Source: an uncultured Rhodospirillaceae bacterium
Lineage (GTDB): Bacteria; Pseudomonadota; Alphaproteobacteria; CAAGCB01; CAG-977
Direction: 5' to 3'
Length of the DNA stretch: 44,332 nt
Assembly: GCA_900550445.1 (NCBI GenBank)
Contig: URSF01000021.1
Span: 1 to 44,332 of the forward strand
In this document: positions 33,248-39,491 of the stretch, piece after piece
How the letters are laid out: the number at the start of each line of letters is the position of its first letter
Numbering within the stretch: the first letter of the stretch is position 1
Translations under genes and position numbers: made by a program
Notes under the pieces: model-generated
What the model was told of the DNA's origin: nothing
The model's input: the letters and a program-made list of their open reading frames with translations, nothing else
Database searches by the model: none

Positions 33248-33650
33248 ATTTTTTAGAACGCATTCCCAGGCCTATCTTTTTGGCCAATCCGGAGCGGCGC
33301 TCCGCATAATTGGGGGCAACCATCGGATAATCCGCCGGCAGGTTCCAACGTGTGCGATATTCTTCCGGAGTCATATTATAAGCTGTTTTTAAATGACGTT
33401 TAAGCATTTTTAATTTTTTACCGTCTTCCAAACAAACGATATAATCCGGAAAAACAGACTTTTTAACCGGCACAGCAGGCTGCAGCTGTTCTACTTCAGG
33501 TTCCGGCGCAATAATACCGGCTAAAGCGCGGTATACGTCCTGAACTAATTTCGGCAGATCGGCTGCAGATATTTCATTGTTGGAAACATGTGCAGAAACG
33601 ATTTCCGTTGTAAAAGCTAAAAGATCTTCATTTGTAAAAGATTCAGACAT
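33246..33650 (-). CDS. mucR: MucR/Ros-family transcriptional regulator with altered zinc site
   Basis: A 134-aa protein with the full MucR plan: N-terminal oligomerisation region (LLAFTTEIVSAHVSNNEISAADLPKLVQDVYRAL) and C-terminal DNA-binding domain ending PADYPMVAPNYAERRSGLAKKIGLG. MucR proteins bind AT-rich targets and can act as H-NS-like silencers. In Ros the zinc ligands are C-x2-C, His and a second His. Here the first is Cys73, the second Asp76 (as in many MucRs), His86 is kept, and the usual THY/THH His is Ala90. The start is the second in-frame ATG (33650), 6 nt after AGGAG. Confidence 0.92.
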   Translation of the reverse strand: MSESFTNEDLLAFTTEIVSAHVSNNEISAADLPKLVQDVYRALAGIIAPEPEVEQLQPAVPVKKSVFPDYIVCLEDGKKLKMLKRHLKTAYNMTPEEYRTRWNLPADYPMVAPNYAERRSGLAKKIGLGMRSKK

Positions 33651-33686
33651 TATCATCTCCTGATCAAATGTTACGGGGTTTCTTAT

Positions 33687-33773
33687 AAAATAATCTCAAG
33701 AAAAGTGCAAGTTTTAATCAATATACTTTTAAAATAATCTCAAGAAAAGTGCAAGTTTTAATCAATATACTTT
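33687..33773. repeat. Perfect 43-bp tandem repeat upstream of mucR
   Basis: Two identical 43-nt units (33687-33729 and 33731-33773) with a 44-nt period, AT-rich. They fill the gap between mucR and the queA end; the second unit runs into the queA stop codon. Each unit starts AAAATAATCTCAAG and ends AATCAATATACTTT. They lie 37-123 nt upstream of the mucR start, where the promoter or autoregulatory sites should be. Confidence 0.97.
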
Positions 33774-34827
33774 AGCATTTTTCTAAAAAACAGGCGTCCC
33801 CGTAAGAAAAAAACCTGTATTCGCTTTGTATCGCGTGCTGATAAGCGGCCTTCATACACGCTGTTCCGCAAAAAGCGCAAACCAGCATAAACAAAGTGGA
33901 ACACGGCAGATGAAAATTCGTAAACAAAGCGTCAACCGCTTTGAATTTATATCCCGGCGTGATAAAAATAGACGTTTCCTGATGAAACGGCCGGATTGTT
34001 CCCGTTTCATCCGCGGCGCTTTCCAGCAGCCGTAAAGCCGTCGTCCCGATTGAAACGATCCGTCGACCGTCATGTTTCGCCTGCGTCAGCAAACGGGCGT
34101 TTTGAGGCGAGATATTCCCGAATTCCGCATGCATAACATGATCTTTGGTATCTTCCGCTTTTACCGGCAGAAAAGTCCCGCCGCCGACGTGCAGCGTAAT
34201 TTTAACATTTTCAATGCCCATCGCGTCAATCTTCGCCAGTAACTCTTTTGTAAAATGCAGACCGGCCGTCGGCGCGGCAACGGCGCCGTCATGGACGGCA
34301 TACACCGTCTGATAATTTCTTTTATCGTCTTCGTAGCCTGCCTTTTCCCGATGAATATACGGCGGCAAAGGCATAACGCCGTACTTTTCCAGCGCGGCGA
34401 ACAAAACGGAAGAATCCGTCAAAAACTCCAGCACGACCGTACCGCTTTCACCGCGGCCCAGAACGCGTGCTTCCAACGGATCGGCCTGCGGATCGTTCGG
34501 CGGGTAAAAACACACGACGTCGTTTTCACGCAGACGGCGCGCATTTTTAACCAAAGCTTCCCACTGATTCAAACCGATCGCCTTAAACAGCGTCGCTTCA
34601 ATCGCGGCGTTTGCGCGTTTGCCGAACAAGCGCGCGGGAATCACTCTGGTATCATTGAAAACCAGCAAATCGTCCGGCCGCAGCAAAGACGGAAAATCGG
34701 AAATATGGCCGTCAATAAAAGAATCCGGCGGGCAGACATGCAACAACCCGGCGGATTCCCGCGGTTCCGCCGGACGGGAAGCTATCCTTTCCTTCGGCAG
34801 AACAAAATCGAAATCGGAAACTAACAA
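33772..34827 (-). CDS. queA: tRNA queuosine S-adenosylmethionine ribosyltransferase-isomerase
   Basis: QueA (351 aa) transfers and rearranges the ribose of SAM onto preQ1-modified tRNA to form epoxyqueuosine. Family blocks are DFDFVLPKERIA, DDLLVFNDTRVIPARLFG, YGVMPLPPYIHR, YQTVYAVHDGAVAAPTAGLHFT, LHVGGGTFLPV and TALRLLESA. The N-terminus of the family (V-x-D-F) fits a TTG start at 34827. No Shine-Dalgarno precedes it, but it begins 4 nt after the SUKH stop, so coupling to that gene is likely. An in-frame open stretch upstream runs antisense-like through the SUKH gene and is not coding. Confidence 0.95.
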   Translation of the reverse strand: MLVSDFDFVLPKERIASRPAEPRESAGLLHVCPPDSFIDGHISDFPSLLRPDDLLVFNDTRVIPARLFGKRANAAIEATLFKAIGLNQWEALVKNARRLRENDVVCFYPPNDPQADPLEARVLGRGESGTVVLEFLTDSSVLFAALEKYGVMPLPPYIHREKAGYEDDKRNYQTVYAVHDGAVAAPTAGLHFTKELLAKIDAMGIENVKITLHVGGGTFLPVKAEDTKDHVMHAEFGNISPQNARLLTQAKHDGRRIVSIGTTALRLLESAADETGTIRPFHQETSIFITPGYKFKAVDALFTNFHLPCSTLFMLVCAFCGTACMKAAYQHAIQSEYRFFSYGDACFLEKC

Positions 34828-34831
34828 AGCA

Positions 34832-35272
34832 TTACAACCGGGGAGAAACGACACCTTCAAACATGGCGTCAAAAGCATCGAAATCTTCCATGACGTCATG
34901 GCCCGTAAAATCCAGGACTTCGTACTTTTCGTTAGCCGTGTTGTAAACATACAGATCATCGTCCGCGCGGCCCAGCAGAACGCAGCCTTCCAGATCGTCA
35001 TTGTATTCGGAAAAATCTTCGTTCGCCGTTACGATATCGTTTAACGTATAATTGCTTTCGGGATCCGTTACCTGATCGGTGCTGAAAAATTCAATGCCGT
35101 TCCAGGCAAAGCCGTTGACTTCCCTTAAAAAATCAATATATCCCTGCGGAACGGGCGGCAGGCCGATTTCGGCCATATCCTTCTGACATTGAGCCAGATC
35201 TTTGCTGGAAGCGGGACGGACAATCATCGCGCCGTCATCGTCGGCCAGTTTTTTCAGAATATCTTCAATCAT
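34832..35272 (-). CDS. SMI1/KNR4 (SUKH) family protein, candidate immunity protein
   Basis: A 146-aa protein with the SUKH pattern: a helical N-terminus, then LPPVPQGYIDFLREVNGFAWNGIEFF and an acidic C-terminal half (LEGCVLLGRADDDLYVYNTANEKYEVLD...DFDAFDAMFEGV). Many bacterial SUKH proteins are immunity proteins against nuclease toxins, including HNH types; others have unknown roles. It is acidic, while the HNH protein 72 nt upstream is strongly basic, which is what a toxin/inhibitor pair would show. It has its own promoter and AGGA at 7 nt before the ATG. The immunity role is inference. Confidence 0.85.
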   Translation of the reverse strand: MIEDILKKLADDDGAMIVRPASSKDLAQCQKDMAEIGLPPVPQGYIDFLREVNGFAWNGIEFFSTDQVTDPESNYTLNDIVTANEDFSEYNDDLEGCVLLGRADDDLYVYNTANEKYEVLDFTGHDVMEDFDAFDAMFEGVVSPRL

Positions 35273-35309
35273 TATTCTTTCCTAAACAGTGGTAAACCAA
35301 TTTCGGTGT

Positions 35310-35338
35310 ATTCTAGAGGAGAAAATCCGTTTCTTCAA
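35310..35338 (-). promoter_or_regulatory. Promoter of SUKH-queA
   Basis: On the minus strand TTGAAG (35338-35333), exactly 17-nt spacer, TAGAAT (35315-35310), about 38 nt before the SUKH start. A short CCGTT/AACGG stem overlaps the -35. The SUKH gene can thus be expressed independently of HNH copy A. Confidence 0.5.
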
Positions 35339-35344
35339 CGGTTT

Positions 35345-35938
35345 TTAACGCCCTTGACGTTTTTGCGCCATTTGAACAACCGCCGTATTCAGCTGTTCGC
35401 GCGACCGAACCGGACGTTTCCAGACCATATCGTCGCTCCACGGCAGCTTGATTTTCACGCCCGCGTTTAAGTTCTGGTTCTTGATCTGCGGATCAATAAC
35501 GTCATGATGCAGCTCGTCATGCGGTTTGATCGGCATAATAATCAGATTTTTAAAATCATTCGTGCCGCCGCCATGAATCGGCAGTTTATGGTGAACGTTG
35601 TACCCGTTGACGCTGTACCCTTTGCGCATGGTAGCCAGACCGGTATCCGAAATCCCCATAGCGCGCAATTCCTTTTCAAAATGTTCGGCAACGTATTTTA
35701 AAAAGGCCGGCCGGACTTCCTTTTTAAACTGTTCGCGCATCGCTTCGCGCTGTTTTTTGGGCGGCGACTTAAATTCGACCTCTTTTAAACGAAAGCCGTT
35801 GATGACGTCAAAGTCAAACTGTCCGCGCGCGGCGCGTTCCCTGTCCGCCGTTTTGGCCGGACGCCCGTTGTTGTAACCATACTGCGCCCCGGCATTTCCC
35901 CGGCGGGCGCGTTTTGTATGGGTGTATTCTTTTACCAT
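35345..35938 (-). CDS. HNH-family nuclease-like protein, copy A
   Basis: A 197-aa basic protein. The N-terminal about 75 residues are Arg/Lys-rich, including INGFRLKEVEF. An HNH (LHH-like) core follows: His116-His117 in NGYNVHHKLPIHGGG, Asn131 (DFKNLIIMP), His140 and His144-His145 (KPHDELHH), then a tail with WSDDMVW. The order H-H...N...H...H fits a beta-beta-alpha-metal nuclease. It is not a recognisable homing or restriction enzyme and has no export signal. Closest of its paralogs is D (PIKPHDELHH, INGF(K/R)LKEVE and WTDDMV shared). AGGA precedes the ATG. A SUKH gene follows. Role unproven: toxin, DNA-processing or defence. Confidence 0.82.
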   Translation of the reverse strand: MVKEYTHTKRARRGNAGAQYGYNNGRPAKTADRERAARGQFDFDVINGFRLKEVEFKSPPKKQREAMREQFKKEVRPAFLKYVAEHFEKELRAMGISDTGLATMRKGYSVNGYNVHHKLPIHGGGTNDFKNLIIMPIKPHDELHHDVIDPQIKNQNLNAGVKIKLPWSDDMVWKRPVRSREQLNTAVVQMAQKRQGR

Positions 35939-35953
35939 GAAAAATCCTGTATA

Positions 35954-35996
35954 AAAAAAGGTGTGCAACTGATAAACAGCCTAACACACCTTTTTT
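35954..35996 (-). terminator. 12-bp inverted repeat between TM1266 paralog and HNH A
   Basis: AAAAAAGGTGTG / CACACCTTTTTT with a 19-nt loop, perfect stem, T-rich end on both strands. On the minus strand it would end the TM1266 paralog transcript; if HNH A is read from upstream, the hairpin lies in its leader and could attenuate it. Confidence 0.7.
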
Positions 35997-36008
35997 GGCA
36001 AATAAAGG

Positions 36009-36021
36009 TATTTTTTGTCTA
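36009..36021 (-). promoter_or_regulatory. Shared 13-bp motif upstream of HNH A
   Basis: On the minus strand TAGACAAAAAATA, identical to the sequence at 43414-43426 upstream of HNH D and in the same orientation relative to the gene. About 70-80 nt before the ATG of A. Candidate regulator site or duplication remnant. Confidence 0.5.
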
Positions 36022-36030
36022 AAAAATGCC

Positions 36031-36276
36031 TCAGATCATCATCGTTTTTATTTGAATATTTCCCAGTTTGTTCAATTCGTCGGACAGCTGCGTGATTTTT
36101 TCCGCGGGCGCTTCCATAACGACAGAAATAATAAACATCTGGCGGGAACGATGCGGCACCCCCATGCGGGCGATAATATAATCCCCGTACTGCGTCAAAA
36201 GGTCATTAACGGGGCATGCGGATTTTTCACGGTTGGAAATGACGATGGCGATTTCGGCCAGTTTTAATTCGGACAT
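36031..36276 (-). CDS. Second TM1266-family protein
   Basis: An 81-aa diverged paralog of the TM1266 protein at 4273-4515: ELKLAEIAIVISNREKS...YIIARMGVPHRSRQMFIISVVMEAP...LNKLGNIQIKTM. The family is tied to [FeFe] hydrogenase. Here it is not beside any hydrogenase gene but between the heat-shock DTW gene and HNH A. The ATG at 36276 has AGGAG at good spacing; an upstream in-frame ATG lacks one. Role unknown; a different sensor or ligand is possible. Confidence 0.87.
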   Translation of the reverse strand: MSELKLAEIAIVISNREKSACPVNDLLTQYGDYIIARMGVPHRSRQMFIISVVMEAPAEKITQLSDELNKLGNIQIKTMMI

Positions 36277-36340
36277 TTTAAATTCTCCTGAAACATTTAA
36301 CCTGTTTTCAGGATAAAAGAAGTTTTTCAAAAAATCAAAA

Positions 36341-36994
36341 TCATCTTTTGTCTGGCGCGGCGCCGGCGCGCAGCGCTTTGTATTTTTCCAAAAGCCGGGC
36401 GAAAGCGTCCGTCAAGCCGGCGGATATCCGCGGATCTTCGCCCAGATAATCCAGACATAAAGCGCAGGCTTCCAGCGTTGAAACGCTTTCTTTGCGCGGT
36501 TCTTTGCGCAGCCGGCCGTACAAAGACCGCTTTTGCGGCACCAACAGCAGGCGCTGCGTTTTCAATAGCCACGGATTGCGCCACCACAAAGCCTTTGCCT
36601 GGCTCCACGATCCGTCCAGCAGAATAACGCCTTCCAATTTTTCAAGACATTCGGCCGTGTTATCCAGCAGATTTCCCTTGCGGCTTAAGGCGTACAGCCC
36701 CGGTGCGACAGGCGTTTCATTCTGCGCCCCCAAATACAGAACGCCCCATTTTTTCGGATCGGCCGGACGTTTTAAAACGGCATTCAGACCGGGACGCGAC
36801 AACGCGATTTCCAGCCGGGAATTTTTCAGCATGGAACAGATAATTCCCGCGGTTCCCAGTTCTTTATCCTGTTCCTGCGGGTGCTGCAAAATCAGCACAA
36901 AATGGCGGTTATCAAAAGGCTCTGCGTTCGTACAAACGCAGAGCTGTAAAGGTTTCCCGCATCTGATGCAGGTATTGTTCGCAGTATGTGTCAA
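36341..36994 (-). CDS. DTW-domain tRNA-uridine aminocarboxypropyltransferase
   Basis: A 217-aa DTW-family protein (TapT/YfiP-like), which transfers the 3-amino-3-carboxypropyl group of SAM to a tRNA uridine (acp3U). It has a Cys pair plus Cys-x-Cys near the N-terminus (CIRCGKPLQLCVC), the block HFVLILQHPQEQDKELGTA, and the DTW-type motif as LLDGSWSQAKALWWRNPWL; a Ser replaces the Thr of D-T-W. The start is TTG overlapping the DUF1150 stop (TTGA at 36991-36994), so it is coupled to that gene. Confidence 0.88.
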   Translation of the reverse strand: MTHTANNTCIRCGKPLQLCVCTNAEPFDNRHFVLILQHPQEQDKELGTAGIICSMLKNSRLEIALSRPGLNAVLKRPADPKKWGVLYLGAQNETPVAPGLYALSRKGNLLDNTAECLEKLEGVILLDGSWSQAKALWWRNPWLLKTQRLLLVPQKRSLYGRLRKEPRKESVSTLEACALCLDYLGEDPRISAGLTDAFARLLEKYKALRAGAAPDKR

Positions 36995-37206
36995 TGGACG
37001 CTCACCGGTATCAGTTCATTATCAATGACCAGAGATATAGCCTTATTTTCATCGTCTGTATAGGCTAATTCTGTCCCTTCGGCCGCATAAATGAACCACA
37101 TTTTGCGATTATCGACGATCTTTTTTTTGATGTACGCGACGGAATTCACGCCCAACCTGGCCAAATCGTCGGTCGTTATGTCTTTTTTATCTGTTTTGAT
37201 CAGCAC
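36991..37206 (-). CDS. DUF1150-family small protein
   Basis: A 71-aa protein with the DUF1150 pattern (DDLARLGVNSVAYIKK...MWFIYAAEGTELAYTDDENKAISLVIDNELIPVSVH), an alphaproteobacterial family usually found directly after hsp20. The function is unknown; its link to small heat-shock genes suggests a co-chaperone or stress role (inference). Start is GTG, with AAAGGAGG 5 nt upstream. It follows hsp20 by 28 nt and overlaps the DTW gene. Confidence 0.9.
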   Translation of the reverse strand: MLIKTDKKDITTDDLARLGVNSVAYIKKKIVDNRKMWFIYAAEGTELAYTDDENKAISLVIDNELIPVSVH

Positions 37207-37234
37207 GACGACCTCCTTTGCTGCTTTGAGAAGT

Positions 37235-37708
37235 TTACGAAGATTTCTTTTCTATTTTTGCCTTTTCAGGCGTTTTTTCGATCTTTTTATCGTGATCTTT
37301 TTTAGAAATTTTAATCTGACGGACTTTTGATTCGGGTTCGTTCTGTTTCAAATCAATATGCAGCAGACCGTTGTCCAAATGCGCGTCGATCACTTCGATT
37401 CCGTCAGCCAGAATAAAGGAACGCTGGAACTGGCGAGCGGCAATGCCACGGTATAAATACTGGCGCGCCGGCGCGTTTTCGTCTTCGACATGCTGGCCGC
37501 GGATTACCAGCTGCTTGTCTTCGACTTCAATCGTTAAATCCTCTTCGGCGAAACCGGCGACGGCAATCGTAATCTGCAAATGGGACGGATCAATCTGTTC
37601 AATGTTGTACGGCGGATAACTTTCCGAATTTTTCGCCGCCCTGTCAAGCATGCGTTCCAAAGAATCAAAACCAAGCATAAACGGATTGTTAGACGTTAAT
37701 AAAGCCAT
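37235..37708 (-). CDS. hsp20: Small heat-shock protein Hsp20
   Basis: A 157-aa alpha-crystallin-domain chaperone (IbpA type) that holds unfolding proteins. The N-terminus MALLTSNNPFMLGFDSLERML and YPPYNIEQIDPSHLQITIAVAGF are typical of the alphaproteobacterial class. The beta-sandwich has LTIEVEDKQLVIRGQ, and the conserved G-L motif is DNGLLHIDLKQ, followed by an I-x-I tail (RQIKI). The ATG at 37708 has AGGAG. It is first in an operon with DUF1150 and the DTW enzyme, behind a heat-shock promoter and a ROSE-like leader. Confidence 0.95.
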   Translation of the reverse strand: MALLTSNNPFMLGFDSLERMLDRAAKNSESYPPYNIEQIDPSHLQITIAVAGFAEEDLTIEVEDKQLVIRGQHVEDENAPARQYLYRGIAARQFQRSFILADGIEVIDAHLDNGLLHIDLKQNEPESKVRQIKISKKDHDKKIEKTPEKAKIEKKSS

Positions 37709-37711
37709 TGT

Positions 37712-37734
37712 ATTTCTCCTAAAAATGAGCAAAT
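37712..37734 (-). promoter_or_regulatory. ROSE-like RNA thermometer in the hsp20 leader
   Basis: In the mRNA, AUUUGCUC pairs with GAGAAAU (AUUU:AAAU and CUC:GAG) leaving one bulged G and enclosing part of the AGGAG ribosome site just before the ATG. This UYGCU-type imperfect stem is the hallmark of ROSE elements that open on heating. Further GC stems (near 37738-37780) complete a leader of about 90 nt. Confidence 0.6.
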
Positions 37735-37801
37735 AACCGGCGGGTTCCAAAAGACACCCGTCACCAGAACACCCCTGTGCGGCGATATCCTGATAAAAGG
37801 G

Positions 37802-37830
37802 ATATAGTCCCGCTTCTTTCTTCTTTCAAG
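37802..37830 (-). promoter_or_regulatory. RpoH (sigma-32) promoter of hsp20 operon
   Basis: On the minus strand CTTGAA (37830-37825), 17-nt spacer, CTATAT (37807-37802), close to the alphaproteobacterial heat-shock consensus. It is about 90 nt upstream of the hsp20 ATG. Confidence 0.7.
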
Positions 37831-37839
37831 AGGAGAAAA

Positions 37840-39426
37840 TTATTTTTTGTTTTGACGGCGCGCCCGCGTCTGTTTCCCGCCGTTATCCGTCAGATCGACC
37901 GGACGCAGCGGATTAAAATACCCCGCGTCGCTGTCGCCCGCCGTTACGCCGTCTCCGTCGGGATCAGACGGCGAAGTTATCCCCGTCCACGTCGGCGCCG
38001 AAGGATACAGCCGGTTTTTCAGACTGACCGGATAAGCAATCGGCGTTTTCTTTTTCCTTAAATCCGGGAACAGGCGGTAAGTCTGCGCTTTTTTATTTGC
38101 CGCCAGCAGTTCCTGATAAGAATACCCCGTTTCAACCGTCGTGCCGATATAATATTTTTCACCGAAAAATTCGTCGGTATCTCCGGGAATATCAGAAATC
38201 ACCCCGTCCAGCAATTTCCATTTGCCGTACAGAATCGTTCCGCCGCGCATCACCAGTTCCGTTTTCGACGAATCCATGCCGATCACGGCCTTATAAATGT
38301 CTTCGTCCGTCTTGAACCGTCTATTTTCTGCGTTAAACAAAACCAGATCGGCCTGCATGCCCGGGCGAATATCGCCGATCTGATCCGACAACTGCATCAG
38401 TTTCGCGGGATTGACCGTTGTCATTTGCCACAGCTCTTTGGCCGTGAAAATATTATTCAGGTATTTGGCATTGTAATCCGCGGCGACCTTTAATTCTTCC
38501 AGAATATGCACGGATCCGGAATACGCCCAGTCCGTCCCCAGCGCCAGATTAATTCCGTAATCTTTCATCAAAGACACCGGCGCCGTCACGCCGTACAGAG
38601 CGAAATTGGACCGCGGTGACCAGATCACCGTCGCTTTGGCGTCGGCCACTTTTTTAATATCCTGCTCCAAAACACCGACCATGTGAATCAAACCGATGTT
38701 TTCCCCCAGAATATTGTTTCTTTTTCCCTCATCGGAGCTGATATTTACAAATTCGTTGCGCGCAAAAGCGTCTTTGCCTTCGGCGACATGAACGATATAA
38801 ACAACGTCCGGTTTGTTTTTCGGGTGGAACGGATAACCGTCCCCTTTCGGCATCATGTATTTGCACTTATCATTGTCTTTTAAAGGGAACGTATCGCTCC
38901 ATACCGTTTTGGGCAGATTCAGCCCTTCGTTGGGCACATCGCCGAAATTACGCAGAAATCCCGGATATCCGCCGGTGCCTACATTGCTTGTCGTTCCCGC
39001 GACGACTTGGCGCAGTTCGTTCCAGATTAAAAATTCGGGACGGCCGGTCTTGGCGTTCTGCCGCTTTTCATAACCGCGGCAGCCGCCGCTCCAGTCCCGG
39101 CGGTGATTATACCGTTCCATACGGGGAAAAGAATATTCGTAATACGGCCCGCGGTGATTGTACGCCAGATGATCGTGCGCATTGATAAATCCCGGCGCCA
39201 AAATGTGCCGTCCGGCGTCGATAATTGTTTCATGCTGCGGTTTCCGGCTTGAAATATCGCCGATTTTTCCGTCCCGCGTTATGCCGACATATTTGTTTTT
39301 CAATACGCCGTCATTGGTCACGATATACCGCGCGTAGATCCATAAATCATATTTTTCGTTTAAAACCGGAACCGGCGCACAACAGGCCGCCAGACAAAAC
39401 ATCAGGAAAAACAGAATAAACTTCAC
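37840..39426 (-). CDS. Amidohydrolase-superfamily lipoprotein
   Basis: A 528-aa metal-dependent hydrolase (adenosine/guanine-deaminase-like branch). It starts with a lipoprotein signal (lipobox LAAC). The barrel motifs are FINAHDHLAYN for H-x-H, VHVAEG, a later His in LIHMVGVL, and the ALGTDWAYSG Asp. The C-terminal part has DPDGDGV and DSDAGYF, a short calcium-loop-like segment. The substrate is unknown, likely a ring amide or nitrogen heterocycle. GTG at 39426 is chosen because AAAGAGG lies just before it, and a longer reading would precede the signal peptide. Confidence 0.85.
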   Translation of the reverse strand: MKFILFFLMFCLAACCAPVPVLNEKYDLWIYARYIVTNDGVLKNKYVGITRDGKIGDISSRKPQHETIIDAGRHILAPGFINAHDHLAYNHRGPYYEYSFPRMERYNHRRDWSGGCRGYEKRQNAKTGRPEFLIWNELRQVVAGTTSNVGTGGYPGFLRNFGDVPNEGLNLPKTVWSDTFPLKDNDKCKYMMPKGDGYPFHPKNKPDVVYIVHVAEGKDAFARNEFVNISSDEGKRNNILGENIGLIHMVGVLEQDIKKVADAKATVIWSPRSNFALYGVTAPVSLMKDYGINLALGTDWAYSGSVHILEELKVAADYNAKYLNNIFTAKELWQMTTVNPAKLMQLSDQIGDIRPGMQADLVLFNAENRRFKTDEDIYKAVIGMDSSKTELVMRGGTILYGKWKLLDGVISDIPGDTDEFFGEKYYIGTTVETGYSYQELLAANKKAQTYRLFPDLRKKKTPIAYPVSLKNRLYPSAPTWTGITSPSDPDGDGVTAGDSDAGYFNPLRPVDLTDNGGKQTRARRQNKK

Positions 39427-39491
39427 CGGCACCTCTTTGACTTTATGCAAAAAGTTATTGTAGCACGATTCTAAAAGGGCAAAAATAAATT

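Noticed and set aside
35345..35938. HNH copy A as a type II restriction enzyme
   Set aside because: No adjacent DNA methyltransferase; the only methyltransferase in the window is a TPR fusion far away that lacks DNA-methylase motifs.
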